DNA of 64,000 bases from Piper betle (GCA_033002965.1 JAURVB010014763.1:17691-81690), one strand, 5' to 3'. Shown: positions 1 to 13,578, counted from the first letter of the stretch. Numbers and translations: made by a program. Notes: generated by a model from the sequence alone, not told the origin.

Positions 1-1421
1 TTAGGTTTTTGTATTATCTGTTTATTTTTCCGATGGCATTACATCATTTTATAAAACCCTTTTTTTTTTGGGTAACCTCATTTTGCTTTGATTTTTTTTT
101 TCAAAAAAATAACCTCATTTTTTTCTCTGTCCGGGGATAACATTGTATTCAGTTGCATTGTGTCGAGCATACTTATGTTGAAATATAAAGTAATAATGAT
201 AATAAATAAAAATATATTTGGTAAAATATTGTTTTTAAATAACTTCGGAAAACCTTTGAAAAAAAAGGGAGTCAGTCTTACTTATTTCTATGTAAAACGT
301 AATTTTTTCACCTCTGGTATTTTTTATAAAAATAGTAAAACAAAAATTATAAATTTTGTTCAATATAACCAAACACACTATAATTGTCTGTTTGTCAACA
401 GATTTAATGATTGATTCGCACATGACATCGAGCAATTAGCCATGTCCGGCAGCCGGCCCTTTGGACTTGTTAGTGCGAGTGCGAGACCCGGCCAATCCAT
501 AGTGCGGTGCACATGCCCCATCCCCATCAAACACCTTAGCCCATCGCCATCAATTCTAACTTGGACGCACGTATGCGCACCCCGTCTAGTCGTCCCATTT
601 ATTTCCGTTCCACTTTGTCCCCCAAGTGTTCCCCAACCATCCAATCCCAGCCGTCCATTCCCACAAATCCACGGCCAAAAGCGCCGCCTGGTAGTAATTT
701 GACAACATTCATATCCTTGATTACCCCTTCCCAATGTGTGCCCACTCCCCCATTGTCAATCACTTACCTATCGGCTTCTCCTGCCCAATCCACTAGTTGG
801 GGCGATGAGAAAAAGGCCAAAGAACCCGCATTTAACAAATTATTCCCTTATCACTCACTCACCGACCTTTACAGTATATATAGGCTTTGTAGGTGACATA
901 TGTTATCTTCCAGCGATGAAGAAGCTGCCTGCCACAGTCAAGTGTTGGTACTTAGGCACTTAGCGCCACCGACACCCGTCTAACAATATTACAATCACAT
1001 TCGGCTATTATTCTATTCCTGCGACTCATATATATACATAATATCGTGCACACGCGAAGAAAAGTATTAATGAGAATCAATACAAAATGTAACCGCCACA
1101 CCCCCAATCATGTCCTCCTTGTTGGGTTTAGGAGATCAACAATTGACAAACAAACATTTGACATTCATCAAAGCCATCAAGTAAAACAGGATTCTCGTCC
1201 GAATTAATGACAAAAGATGAGAAAATTAGAACAGTAACAAATGAGAGAATGGATGATAGAAGGTCACAACAAGCTCGCTAATTTAACCACAAAATATACA
1301 TTTTCACGGAAATTGGAAGGGAATTGAACGGAAGCGAAGAAAACCATGTTTCAAGAATTTGATCAACAGGTTGATAGTTTATACGTATTGAGTACGTACT
1401 AGGTATGTTTTAGGCGGCCGA
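1..1421. other. Gene-free stretch, AT-rich then mixed composition
   Basis: The first 420 bases are strongly AT-rich. Positions 420-960 have mixed composition and several short open frames with no recognisable domain. The rest is AT-rich. The only suggestive signal is the promoter-like block near 846-882, listed separately. The downstream end is the 3' flank of the minus-strand NHL gene that ends at 1422. Confidence 0.6.
846..882 (+). promoter_or_regulatory. Orphan promoter-like block with TATA box
   Basis: A TATATATA run at 875-882 lies about 25 bases after a CTTATC element (reverse of the GATAAG I-box) at about 848. A CCAAT-like string lies farther upstream near 785. This spacing resembles a plant core promoter on the plus strand. 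No recognisable reading frame follows; the best start, near 915, gives only about 15 residues. It may drive a noncoding transcript, be a promoter relic, or be chance. Confidence 0.25.
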
Positions 1422-2184
1422 TCAAATCTGCCATTTCCAGATCTTAAACCGGAGCTTGACCTTGCACTTGGCGTCGGCGCCGGAGACGGAGGCGGCCTTG
1501 GCCCGGCCCTTGGGAACGGGCGCGGCGATGCCGTCGCAGGTGACTCTGATCCCCATCCGCTTCGTCTTCAGCCTGCCCACCCTCACCTTCACCTTCGTCT
1601 CCAGCTCGACGGCCAGCGGCAGCGAGCTCAACCTCCTCAGATCCGACCGAAGCGCCGCCGCCGCTCCGGGCTCCACCTCCTTCGGCCCACCGCTGCTCGC
1701 CGCCGACTTCAGCGCGGTGGTGTTCTCGGTACCGTGGGTGAAGGCCGGGAAGGAGCCGTCGGCGAGGTCGGCGCCGGCGGAGGAGACGGCGACGGTGATC
1801 GCGTCGTAGTAGAACACCAGCTTCTTGTTCGGGTTGCGGGCGGTCAAGGAGATGTTGATGAGAGCGTTCACCTTCGCCGGGGACGAGCCGGAGAGGTTAA
1901 AGATGGCGAATTGGAAGGAGGAGACGGAGAAGGAGGGGCGTTCGGGTCGGTAGAGGAACCAGAGTACGCCGGCGGCGATAGCGGCGATGAGGAGGAGGGC
2001 GAGGAGGAGGAGGGTGAGCCAGCAGCAGCAGAGGCAGCAGCAGCGCCGGCGTCGGGGGGCTTGGGTGGGGTAGGGCGGTAGGCGGGGCGGGTGGCGTTGT
2101 AGAGCTGGCCTTTAGTGGCGGGGAAGGTAGGGGGTTGGAGGGAGGTGGCTTGGCGGGGAATGGGAAGGAGGCGCGGTCCGCCAT
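1422..2184 (-). CDS. LEA2/NDR1-HIN1-like (NHL) membrane protein, frame broken twice
   Basis: Single-exon member of the plant NHL/LEA-2 hydroxyproline-rich family, closest in my reading to the Arabidopsis At1g17620 type. These proteins sit in the plasma membrane and are linked to stress and defence responses; a precise role here is not known. The start is the ATG at 2184 (MADRAS). Proline-rich N terminus with TKGQLYNATRPAYRP; then a basic and cysteine-rich stretch (RRRRCCC) and a leucine-rich membrane segment; then the LEA2 domain with TARNPNKK, FTHGTENTT, GIRVTCDG and the ending KLRFKIWKWQI. The three segments lie in three frames: start to about 2125, about 2125 to 2060, and about 2060 to 1422. 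Each shift equals one missing C in a C run (near 2127 and 2061). If joined, the product would be about 254 residues, the usual size. Either a consensus error or a recent loss of function. Confidence 0.85.
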
Positions 2185-5100
2185 GTCTCCTTCCTGCACA
2201 GTGCAAACCAAGAGAAGGAGATACAACTACAGTATATTATGTGAATTTTTATTTTTAATTTTGTACATTTATAAATTAAATATTAAAATTAATTAATTCA
2301 TCGTGTCCTTAAAAAATAGCCACACCATCGATTCTTTGAATACATAATATTTTATAAAAGAATTATTAATAATTTTATTTTTTTGAATTAGTTATTTTTA
2401 ATAATAAAAATAATAAAATAATTTAAACTAGTTTTAACTATGACATAAATTATTAATATTATCAATTTCTTTATAATAATAATTATTTTATTATAATGAA
2501 TACATTATCAAAGTAATAAATCCTTTTATTTTAACCCCTCTCACTTTTTTCTTAATTAATCTTTATTTGCCACTCGCCCTGCGTTATCATTCACCGTAGT
2601 TGGAAAAATTAACCGATTCTATCTAATTTGAGCCGATTTGTGAATTTGGCCGATTTAAAGTAATTTTGGACGGGCAGAGGTGATGGGGTGAGGGGAGGAC
2701 GGGGTGGTGAGGGCAACAGCTGGGTTGGGGGCAACGATGGTGGGAGGGCGGGCTAGGTGCGTTAGGGACTGGAGGGGCTAGTTGGGAAGGGGAGGGCAGC
2801 GCAGATTGAGCGTGGTCGGCGGTGTGGGGTTGGGGGGGGTGGCGGATTGGGCGGGGACAATGGCGAGGTGCACAGGGGATAGTGGGGCAGCAAAGTGATT
2901 AGTGATAGCAAGTGATTAAATATAAATATGTACTCTAATATTAATGATAGCAAGCGATTAAATATTTATAATTTAGCATTTGATAACTTGATGATATAAC
3001 AGACTCAAATATGTCATCCAAGAAAAATATACTTTAATAACATATTTTCAAAAGTAAAAATTAATTACACTGACTTAACTTTATATCAAAAAATTTTTAA
3101 TGTCATCTCCAAGTTTTGCCATGTCATCAAGTTATTTTTATCAAATCATCGACATTTAATTACTTGTTATTGTTAATATTAGAATTTATATATTTATATT
3201 TAATCAATAAAATAAGAAGATAAGAAAATAATGTTAAAATAATTTTCTTGATGATGTATCCGAATTTGTCACATCATCAAATCAAAACATAACATAATTT
3301 TGGTCTACGTTATCAATATTTAACCACTTACTAGCGGTGTTAAATTGAGGGGGATCATTTTTTAAAATTAAGGGGTGTAATTAATCATTTTCAAAAAATT
3401 AAAAGTGTAAATTATCATTTTTTCAAAAGCCAGAGGTGTACGTAATATTTTGTAGTAAAAGAGGGGTGCCAGTGATTTTTATTCAATATTTTTTGGTGCA
3501 GCAGGCTACAAATCATAAGACTATATAATTCGATGTTTTTGGATTTTTTATATTAGCAAAAACTTTTTAAGATGATATTTAACTACAACATGAATAATGT
3601 ATTCTTACTGAAAAGAAGGGGTAGGTTCATTTGCTAATCTTGTAAGTGGTTGGCATAAAAAAATTCTTACAAATTCCCATTTCCTAATGTCATTTTTCTC
3701 CAAACAAAATAACATATCAAGAAAATATTTATTTATTTTCTATATAAGCTCATTCTGTTTTAGATTTTTTTTGTCTGCACGTGGGTTTTTTGTTTTTGTT
3801 TTTCTATTAATGTTTTTTGTTAATATTTGTTTCAAATAAAGAAGATTTTATATATGTACCTATCCTCCAAATTTATGTTATTATACTATAACAAAGAATA
3901 ATATATTAAAATTTAAAACTTGTCATTTGATGGCGTACCATAGAGAGCCTATTTGAGAGATTGATTCTATTTTTAATTGGTCAGATCTCTTACTTGTTAA
4001 TAGGGTCTAACTTTTAATTCCCCTTTTAAAAGATAAGGATAGTGGAGGGATCATAAACCAGTTCAAATTACTAATTTGAGTCAAATTACACTTAAGCTTG
4101 TTTAGAAATAATTTAATAAATAAGATCCTAGCTAAATTAAATAGTTATTATTAACTATTAAGTAAAAAATAGTTCGAATAGAATTATACATAACTAAAAT
4201 TTATAAAGTTCTATTATAATATAATAATAGACATTAAGTTTTAGAGTTTATTATTATAAATCCTAAACAAAGTAACTTATAATAATTATAGAAGAATTCT
4301 AATTCTAATTAACCTGAGCATCTTAATTAATATAAATTTAAATATTTTACAAGAATCAAAGTATATCACTTCGTGTAGGTTTTCGACAAGTTATAAAATG
4401 TACTTGTCAAACTTACGTCTTTATTAAATTTATGAACGAGAACTTGCAACATTTTCCTTATGTGTACCTCCATAAATTAAAAAGTGTATTTATTAAATAT
4501 ATACCCTTTTTAAATCTTATAAATAATTATAGAGTAATTTATTAAAAAAACTATTAAAAAAGTGAAATGATTTAAAAAAAACATTAAATATTTTAAAATA
4601 TATTTTACCACATAATATAATTAATGTAGAATGTTCGAGTGTGATTAAACGAGATCACATTATCTATTAGGTTATTTGAAAAAACAAAAAAATTAAGTAT
4701 GATTATTTAAAAATGTTCATATATACTAAAGTGACTCCTTTTTTTATTTAAGTTGAGATTTATTAGTCAATATACAATAATTTTTTAATCGATCTACAAT
4801 CATTTATATGTACAACTTACTGTATTATATTATAAACTAAAGAATGTTTATTAAACATTTATTTATTAAACTTTATAAATAAGTAGTTAAAGTATTTCCA
4901 TATATCTAAATAAAAAATATGTTTATTAAGTCCACGTCTTTTTTAAGCCTTATAAGGTAAAGCAAATCAATGTTTTCAAAAAGTGAATAAAAATTAAATA
5001 TTTTTAAAGATTATATTTATTAAACACACGCATTTATTAAACGTTATAAATAATTATTTGAAGTAAATTTTATATATCTAAATTAAAGAATGTATTTATT

Positions 5101-6384
5101 GAACCTATGCCTTTTTCATTCTAAAGTAAAAGAATGTTTTAAAAAATGAATAAATATTTGTTTTTTTGAAAAAATTACCTTGTGATGGAGTCTAAGATGT
5201 TAATGAGATGTACTATTTTATCTTTAATTAGGATTTATTTTTCATAAAACTTCTGCAATGTAACCCAATTCCAAAATTTTGAGAAAATTATGAAACCCTA
5301 GCATTCACTTAATCAAGAAGACTTTAATGAAAGAATTTGGTTTAGTGTTTGGCATGGGACGTTGATTGTTAATTGTACACTTTTTGCTAATTACCTTTGG
5401 TTATAATATTAGGTTTACTAGTTATCAAATTGCAATCAAAATTATATTTTTTCCTAATTGCTCTTTAAACTTAAAATGAATCTCTATTTGAGCTCGTAAA
5501 TATCGAAGACAACTTTTGTAAAACTCTTTTGTTCATATTGTGATTTTTTTACTAAGGTATATGAGATAATACAAAAAAATTCATAAACAAATAAACTATT
5601 AAGAATCATCAACCTTTTAAAGTTAATTACTTTATTGCGGCCATCAATGATGCCCTTCAAATTAACTAGCCAAATAATTCTGTGACTGAGGGTACATTAA
5701 TTTAAAAACATACAAAATTAATTTTAAAAAATATTACTATATTATTTTTAAATAAAATGATGAATAGTTATTGAATTTTAACAAAAAATATAATTACATA
5801 CAAATCTTAAAAGTAATTTTAATTTTAACAAGTAAAACAAATTTAATAATTAAATGAAATTTATTTTGTTCAAAGATTTTTAATTTAGATACAATTAGAG
5901 TATTAAGTTTTTAATAATAAATAATAATAAATAAATAAATATACAAATAAAATATTTAAATGTTTGAATCAAGTATGTATTATTAAGATTTTATATTCTG
6001 ACTTATATTAATGATGAATTTTAATTTTATAAATAAATTATGGTTAAATGATAAGATATAATATAATAAATTAAGTATTAGATATGTTTGATTGGGCTCG
6101 GACTAAAAAATAGATGTTCAATGGAAAAAGAAATATATTATAATAATTTGATTATTTTTTATTTTATTATATTTTGATTGTTGAAATCTCTGACTCTTAA
6201 TCATAAGTCAATATTGAGTTCATTTTTTATCAACGAGTGGACAAATAATAAATAATAACGATAAAATTTGAAAAATTTAAATTAAGTAAGCATCGTACGA
6301 TTAAAATCAACCACAATGCAAAAAATGTCAAAATAAAAGTAGAAAAAAATCACGGTGGTTTAATGTACCTGTGGTAATTGTTAC

Positions 6385-6570
6385 GGCTCCGATGGGCTGC
6401 CGAGCCCTCCGCTAAGGCATCTATCTAGGTAGGCTGGGTCGGGCCCGACGGAAGTTGTGGGTAGGCTCTAAGTGGGCCGGTTGGGGCCAGCCAGCACGGT
6501 CCCGATCAAAAGTTGGGCCGGACTGGCCAAGCCGGCCCATTTAGCACCTATGGGGGGATGAGAAAATTTG
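6385..6570. mobile_element. Possible hAT-type non-autonomous element remnant
   Basis: A GC-rich island rich in GGGCC and GGCCGG (for example GGGCCGGACTGGCC and GCCGGCCCATTTAGCACC) in AT-rich DNA. Such GGGCCGGCCC-rich ends next to CACCTA are common in plant hAT-derived elements. I could not find a matching second end or an 8-bp target duplication, so the call is tentative. Confidence 0.3.
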
Positions 6571-7149
6571 TACATGGGTTTGGATTGGATCCTCTAAACC
6601 TTTTCATAACCCATCATTAGTTCCATGGGCTTGGACTTGAAATTGTACATGGGCTTTGAAGAGGCTGCGCAACATGAAAGTTCATGCGTGCGCTAAAACC
6701 TCCCAGTGTTATTTCTGCCAGCCGTTAATTGTGTGACAATTGATCACAATCCTCGGATAACTCAATAATTAAATTCATTTTCAGATGTTAATGAAACGAT
6801 AAATCGGCATTATGTAATGTATTGGTGGGCTGGTCAGATAATTAGCTAAGTTATAAGGTGACCTCTTCATGAAACACTTCCAAATTGAGCATATTGCTAA
6901 TTAACTTTGGAAGTGGTTCATTGTAGAAATTAAGTTAAAGAATGTCTTCCTAGAAATTAATTAAGATGTGTTACATATGCTTATCGATCTTCTTGTTGGA
7001 AAAATTGTACTATCACATTGAATCCTCCTTGGCATAAAAATTACACCCAGTAAAATGGATATAGAAGGAAATTTAAAAGGTACAGAAGATTGATTAATGA
7101 ATGAAATCAGAGTGCGTATTTTGCGGCGAAAATAAATCAAAGACGATTA

Positions 7150-7490
7150 ACTGGTAGGAAATCAGGCTTTTGTCATGAAAATTGCGTGTGAAAAATATTA
7201 AAAATTGTGGCAAAAAATATTTTGCCAGGGAATTTGTCATGACACAATTCATGACTAACACGCATATGAGTAAATTTTGTCACGTTTAGTGGTGATTAAG
7301 TTTTATCACGATGAGTTCGTGATAAACTTTGTGGCAAATTGTGATAAACGCACCTATGATAATCTACCAAGACAAAAATTTGTCATGAAAATCCGTGACA
7401 ATTATTGTGATAAATTGTCACGCAATGTTCGTGACCATTTTCATGATTAACTTTTGCATGGATTAAGTTCTGACTAATTCGTGACAATTT
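7150..7490. repeat. Cluster of short inverted GTCATGAC / GTCACG motifs
   Basis: Over about 340 bases the sequence repeats short motifs on both strands: TTTGTCATGA, TTGTCACG, CGTGACAATT, CGTGATAA, TCATGACAC. At least ten such units are visible. Dense subterminal motifs of this kind are typical of CACTA and some foldback transposons. No terminal CACTA sequence or target duplication was found. Confidence 0.4.
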
Positions 7491-8293
7491 TTTCCCCCAA
7501 AAGCGTAATTTACCAAATAAGCAGCTTCAATATTTCCTAAAACAAATAATACAATCGTTTTGGATTGAACTGCTGCTAATAATTGACTATTTAATTTCAA
7601 ATTTCAGATTATTATATCCCTAACATATGAAGAAGATTTATTCTTCACAGCTCAAATCCCAAATCTCCAAAATAGAGAAATCCGACTTTCTTTCTTCAGA
7701 AAATAATATTAATATGCGTATATGTGCATAGGATCTTATTTATAGATTAAATAATAAGACTCTTACCCGATTAGATGATATACACAATATCTTATTGGGT
7801 TATTAGGATTTTCCAGGTAATTTATCCCCAAAAATAAGAGAATTTATTCTGTTTAGGATTTCCTCCAAATGTTGGCATATAAAAAAAAACTTCTAACAAT
7901 TATAAATTAATTAGAAAATAGAATAACCCTTCTACAATTTTTTGATGCTCATTAATTCCCAGTCTGTTCTCATTTCTATGTACCAAATATTCCAAGATTC
8001 AAGGGTAGCCCTCGAGCTTATGTATTTTGAGTGTCATAGTCTTTAGCTTCCACGTAGGGTTACCCTATCGTCCACTTTTATCCACCATTATTTAAATCAA
8101 ATTCACCATTTAAGTTAGACATATAAATCAAATAATAACACTTATGATTTAAATAAATTGTTTCCGACCATTTAAATCATTCATGAAAAATAATCGGGTT
8201 TAAACGAGTACCTGTTAAACTGGGTAAATTATATGAAAATAATACATATTATATAAGGTAGAGATAAGTAAGTTTTTAAGAAAACAATATAGA

Positions 8294-11200
8294 TGTAAAA
8301 CCTACGATTCAAGTTAGGGTTTTATATTCAGAATCGGTTGGTTTGACCGTTATTTTTCGAGTTGAGTCAGTTTCAGGACACGTATACCGATCTGACACCA
8401 GTCGCGTGTATGAGCTATGAGGGTCATGCGTACCCAAATATATGACGATAATGTCACGAACACAGCAGAAAAGAATGAGTTATCAGAATATGTGAGAGTA
8501 TGCCAGTCATATTTTTTATTTTTATATATAGTGGATCGTAGAATTAGTTTTAGGCCGTTTACCCCGTTAGGACGTGTTACGGGTAGTTTGGGTGGGTTGT
8601 TAGTCATAGAGCATATCATTATAATGTTGTGGTGTTTGATTGATTTTATGAAATTTTTCCCTTTTTTTAGGATTTAATACACTTTAGTTACTATTCTTGA
8701 CTCGAGTCAGACACGAGTCAAGTAATATTTACAATATTGCCACCCAAGTGTTTTCTCACCCCCCCCCACCGGACATTTCTTCCTTCTTCCCCATCCAATA
8801 CCCCTACCCGACGCCACCCCGTGCAGCGCTGCCGCTGCTGCTGTGGACGCCACCCTGCCATAGCTCGGCGTCGTTTAGCGTCGCCATGGAGTCGTCGTGC
8901 CGCCACGACCAGGCCCAGCTACCATCAGGCCGCCGTGACGCGAGAAAGCAGCACCTTTGTGCCGCGCTTCCATCACCGATCGCGCCGTCGGCGACCGTCG
9001 CCGCCGCGATTGAGTAGTCGCCTCGACGTCTTCGACTCCCTAGCGACCTTCCCCGACCGGAGCCGAGGCCATCGCGGACCAGGCCGGCCGGATCTAGCTA
9101 CCCATTGCCGCCGGCCTGGTTTTAGCCATTTTTTGGCGAGCCACCGCCTCGGCCGACCACGTCGATGCTATAGATGCGTCGGGCTTGCCGAGCCGGTTCT
9201 AATGATACCCAATATGACCCCATCTAGTCAGTAGACGCCGCCGGTGATTGTCGCCGGAACACCGTTGAAGAGCTGCCGAAAAACCGCCGAAAGTGCCGGA
9301 AAACTACTGAAACCTGCCAGAAAAATCAGATTCGCTGGATCTTTCGAGGAGTTCATCCAGTCGATCCCGATCGAATGTCGGACGCCGATGAGTGCCGAAT
9401 TCGAGCTCTGAGACGCGTGACAGAACCCTAGCCGTCACCGATTGCTGACGACGTGAGGTATAATTACCTTCGATTTGATCATTTAAAATTGAGATGATTG
9501 TTAGCATAACATGCTAGAATTGAGTAGTTGTCATGATAAATGTTAGCGCAATATGCTAGATTTGATTAACTATTATGATTAATGCCTAATTATGAGTAAT
9601 GCCCAATTATGAGTGAAGGGATGATTGTATGATTTGAGTAATTGAGAATGAATAGTAAGTGATTTAATGAGAGCATGATAAGTGATTACGACATAACTTA
9701 GAAAAACACGATAATATTGGTATGAATAGGAGTTAGAATTTCTTTCATACTTATTATTATATAATTGTTGATTGTTATGGTAGATGTTGTAGTGTGAGTG
9801 TGTTTGATCATAACGAGTTTGATTCATCATTTAGTTAGCGGGCGTTAGTATTTAGTTTTGATGTGTAGGTACGGAGTAGGAGCTCGCCGCCTAGGCGCAA
9901 TGACACGCTTGGAGCTTCTATCAGGTCCGTTTAGGACTCGACTCTGTTTTACGTCTTTCTATTGTATGTTTATCTTATCATTTGCAGGATAGGTTAAGTG
10001 GCGTTTTATTGGATCCTACTTAACTCGGGCCATCTAGCCGAACAGATTTCCGGATTAATAATACCTCGAGGATGAGATCCCTTGAGGATGATTTCGAAAA
10101 CAAGATCCACCACAAGTTGCATTCGGGCCTATTATGTAACTCCCTACCCAAGCCTATATATATATAGTTTTCGTGTTTCTGTGAGACGAGAGATGGAGAA
10201 ATCGACTGCACGTACCATGCAGAGGATGCCATGACAGTCAAAGCGGGCTTTGGATTAGTGCCAGCAGACTGTTCCATTCCCGAGGGATCCTGATAACTCC
10301 GCGTTTGAGTTCCTCACACTCGGAGAACGTGGAGGTTTACGGGTACTGTTTAGTACAGCGCATGTCTGGACTTGTGGTTCAAAGGGTACTAAAGGCGACT
10401 GCCTGAGAGTACTTGGCCTTCGTGCTCAAGGCCAGGAGAAATATGGAGGTAAGGAGAGGGCTTAGGATAAAGTTTCACGAGAAGTACTGAAAAGAAGTGC
10501 CGAGAGCGGCACAGTACCAGCAGCAAATCAGTAAGTTCGGGATGCTACCGGGTCTGTAGCCCAATGGCTCCTCAGTAGTGCCCTTTAGAGTGTTCACATG
10601 AAGTATATGATGTTTTCTTTCATATAAAAGTTTGCTCTCATAGCCAGCTTGTTATAGTTATTTTATTTTCCGGACCAGTAACACTTGTTACTGACATGTT
10701 TTTATACTATATGTAGGTAACAATTACGAGTTGGAGGAGCCAGCTTGGATGGAGGAGCAATGATGTCATTTGCACACATGTGAGTCGATAGAGTAATTAA
10801 TATTTTGTTATGATGTTATTATCTTGAGAATGACGTGAAATGCTGAGACATGATATGATGTGATTAATACTTAAGATATGATGATAGGGCGTAATTAAGT
10901 GCTAAAAGATGATGAGATGATGTGAATAGAAATAGATTGGGCAATAGAAGCATGGTGGGTCGAGACCCAAGTTCTAGAATGACTTACAACATGTTAAATT
11001 TTGTATTTTGTATGAATGAAATTGTTTGATAAATAATTATATATAAATTTGCATATGTATATTTGACAGGGTGGCCACTAATTGCATTTTTAGGGGAAAG
11101 TCTTGTCCGTTATATTTCAAAATTTTTATTAATTTTATCGGGATTGTCTTGGTGTGTATTTTGGTTTACATGTCATTCATGTAGTATCATGTTAGGATTC

Positions 11201-11351
11201 CGTGCATTCATCCGTGTGTGATGAGTCGTATCTTCATCTTAAGACGCCGAACTTAGATCCGCACGAGTTGGGTTCGGGTTAGCCGACCCTAACCAGGGCC
11301 TATAACATGCTAGTTCGGTTCACGAGCGTGAACCAGATTTGGGGTGTTACA
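8294..11351 (+). mobile_element. Solo LTR, copy A of the 3-kb family
   Basis: It begins TGTAAAACC and ends GGGGTGTTACA, and is flanked by an exact 5-bp direct repeat ATAGA (8289-8293 and 11352-11356). TG...CA ends, a 5-bp target duplication and no coding region fit a solo LTR left by recombination between the two LTRs of a retrotransposon. The TGTAACACCCC-like end resembles plant Ty3-gypsy chromoviral (Tekay/Del type) LTRs, but without internal domains the lineage is inferred. Inside: a CpG-rich block at about 8750-9450, an intron-like AT-rich segment 9458-9868, a TATA run at 10155, and a 3' portion conserved in the other copies. Copies A and D are the most similar pair. Confidence 0.85.
10155..10166 (+). 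promoter_or_regulatory. TATA box of LTR copy A
   Basis: The run TATATATATATA is preceded by CAAGCC. The same place in the other copies holds a related CCTATATATAT or CCTATGTACATATAA string followed by a T-rich stretch and GTGAGA, so the site is conserved across the family. It is the likely U3 core promoter. Confidence 0.45.
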
Positions 11352-13545
11352 ATAGAAATTTGGTAATATCTTTTATCAACACTAGTTTAAAAAGTCAATG
11401 CTGGTATTAATCTTTATATGTGGAACAATCGAGTATCGGATAACTGGTTATCTTGTACTATAAAATTAAACCGGACCATTAAATATGATTAACCAACTCT
11501 CTCAAAGCAAACCTTCTTATTATTAAGAGCCCAAACCTTACCATCAAGGCTCGAAACCCTTACTTCCACCTCTTGGAGGCCCAGGGATGTTCATATATCT
11601 ACTAGAGTCAAGGACCCAAATAATTTTTTTTACTCTGAAAAAAATTAATTTATTATACTATTAATTAATGTAACTTCCTAGCATTCTTATTTATCGTTTT
11701 TTCACAAAGAAATTTCTCTTAAATACTTATACTTGGGATTAATTGAGCAACCTTGGCGATGTACAGCCAACTATATATCATTCCATCAATCAACAACCAT
11801 GCATCTCTATTTCCTAGCAACCACAAGTAGTTCATAATTAAGGGGTAATAAGAAACACAATTTACTATATTACATCATTTACATGCATGCTTATTATTGG
11901 CGCTTCCATTGTTGAATAATTGTCTGCTCTCGACCGTACGCCGACCCTCGCCTACATAGATCATTAAGGAGGTACGTCGGTGTTGAACATGTTGCATGTC
12001 ATATCCTTTTCGCGTACGAACATCAACTTGTATGATGATCATATCTGGGCAACATGATTTCAGAAGTGTCGGCCTAGACATATGAAGTCAATATCAATAT
12101 ATGCATATGTCGTTTTTCTCCTGTAAATGAACATGATAGCCAGATTTTTAAGCTATCCACAACGCCGGTTTGTGATCAGTTGATCATTTATTCATCTACC
12201 ACCCTCTCTAAACTAATAGAGGCACATATATTATATACTTCAAAGAACGATGAGTTGTGCTGACATCGATCATCTAACCACGCATACAAATAGCTCTCAT
12301 AGATCATCTACCGAAATGGGCATTACCCATTTTTCTGTACACAAGCACTGCCACACAGTGATAGCTCTATTGTATCCTCGTCGCTGGGAAAAATTAGCAG
12401 ATGTATCTGAGCTTCAAACTTGATGGGCATGCACATGAGATGTCACTTACGTGCAGTATGTACTTCATACCACACCAAGTTGAAAGGCATCTAAAGCCCA
12501 AAGATTGATACGTCTTTGGCGAATCAGATTCTATGGGGAAATGGAAAAAGCAATATCCAATTCCCAGTAGTCAATAATTGCCGGGTCATGTACAGTCGAG
12601 AAGGTAGACACGCATCCATGAAATGTACATAATTGACAACTTACAAGTTGCAATATGGAACAAGACTATAAAACACAAAGGTCCCTGCATGGGAGCCACA
12701 ATTTACAGAACTGTGGAGACACTTGGAGAAGCCAGTTAGCATGGGGAAGGTGGCCCGGTGGGCGAGGATGTTAACGCTTGCATGTGAACCTATGTTACGG
12801 ACCCTGCTGTTGCACAGGTGCGAGGTCCAACTAGGAGGTCGTCGAATGGTCCAATGCTACCTAGGCGTGTCTCTGATTATAAGGGTGGGTGGGGAATGAG
12901 CTCAAGGTGAGTTCTCGGGAGAAGATGAAGCTAGCAATTGACCTCCATTATATACTCTGGATCCCCTCTTCTTTCCGATTTCTGGAGATAACGACTAAAA
13001 ATCAGGCCACCTAAGGAGATTCTTCCATTGAGTGTGTATTTGTCAAAGTCTGGATTATAATTTCTTTTTTCTTGACAAAGTAAACCAGATTATTATATAT
13101 GTATATATATACATGAGAGAGAGAGAAAGAGTACGGCGGCTTGATATTCTAAACATAAGCTTCTCCATGTGGAAGCCACTGTTAACTAATAGCACTCAAA
13201 TCAAGTTCTTGATCTCACGTTGGCAAATGGATCTATTAGTAGAGTGCGCACATAGTTTGTCAACCATGATTTGGATTAGTTGCATGCTGCAAACGGAGAT
13301 CGAGAGCATGATAAACAAAGCAGAACAGGTAGCAAAAATAAAGAAATGAAAAGACTGCCTCCAAATTAGCGATAGCTCCGGCATCTAAGCACCAAATCAG
13401 ATGAGGAGGCCATATCAAACGACAAAGCAGTTTGTTCGGACGTGTACATGATGCAGATATATCCATTTGTTTATATGTACAACATTTCACACACATGCAA
13501 CCAAGTGCTGCAAACTACTTGTCCAAAATACATGCAGAATTTGGC

Positions 13546-13578
<33 letters not shown>

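Larger units (their letters stand above)
2185..8293. other. Long gene-free AT-rich region
   Basis: No gene can be supported. It holds many AT-rich stretches, a GC-rich patch at about 2640-2890 made of G-rich low-complexity sequence, a GGCCGG-rich block at about 6385-6545, and a cluster of short inverted motifs at about 7150-7490. The short open frame at 2762-2953 is low-complexity proline-rich sequence in the G-rich patch. Confidence 0.6.

Noticed and set aside
1734..2081. Plus-strand frame over the NHL gene
   Set aside because: Gly/Glu-rich shadow of the proline-rich and cysteine-rich coding strand of the NHL gene.
8737..9234. 165-codon Arg/Pro-rich frame as a gene
   Set aside because: It lies in the CpG-rich block of an LTR, is broken in most other copies, and has no known domain. 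Kept only as a finding.
8294..11351. Reading the 3-kb unit as a DNA transposon with TGTAA...TTACA inverted ends
   Set aside because: The short inverted ends fit, but TG...CA termini, 5-bp target repeats and a conserved internal TATA region fit an LTR better.
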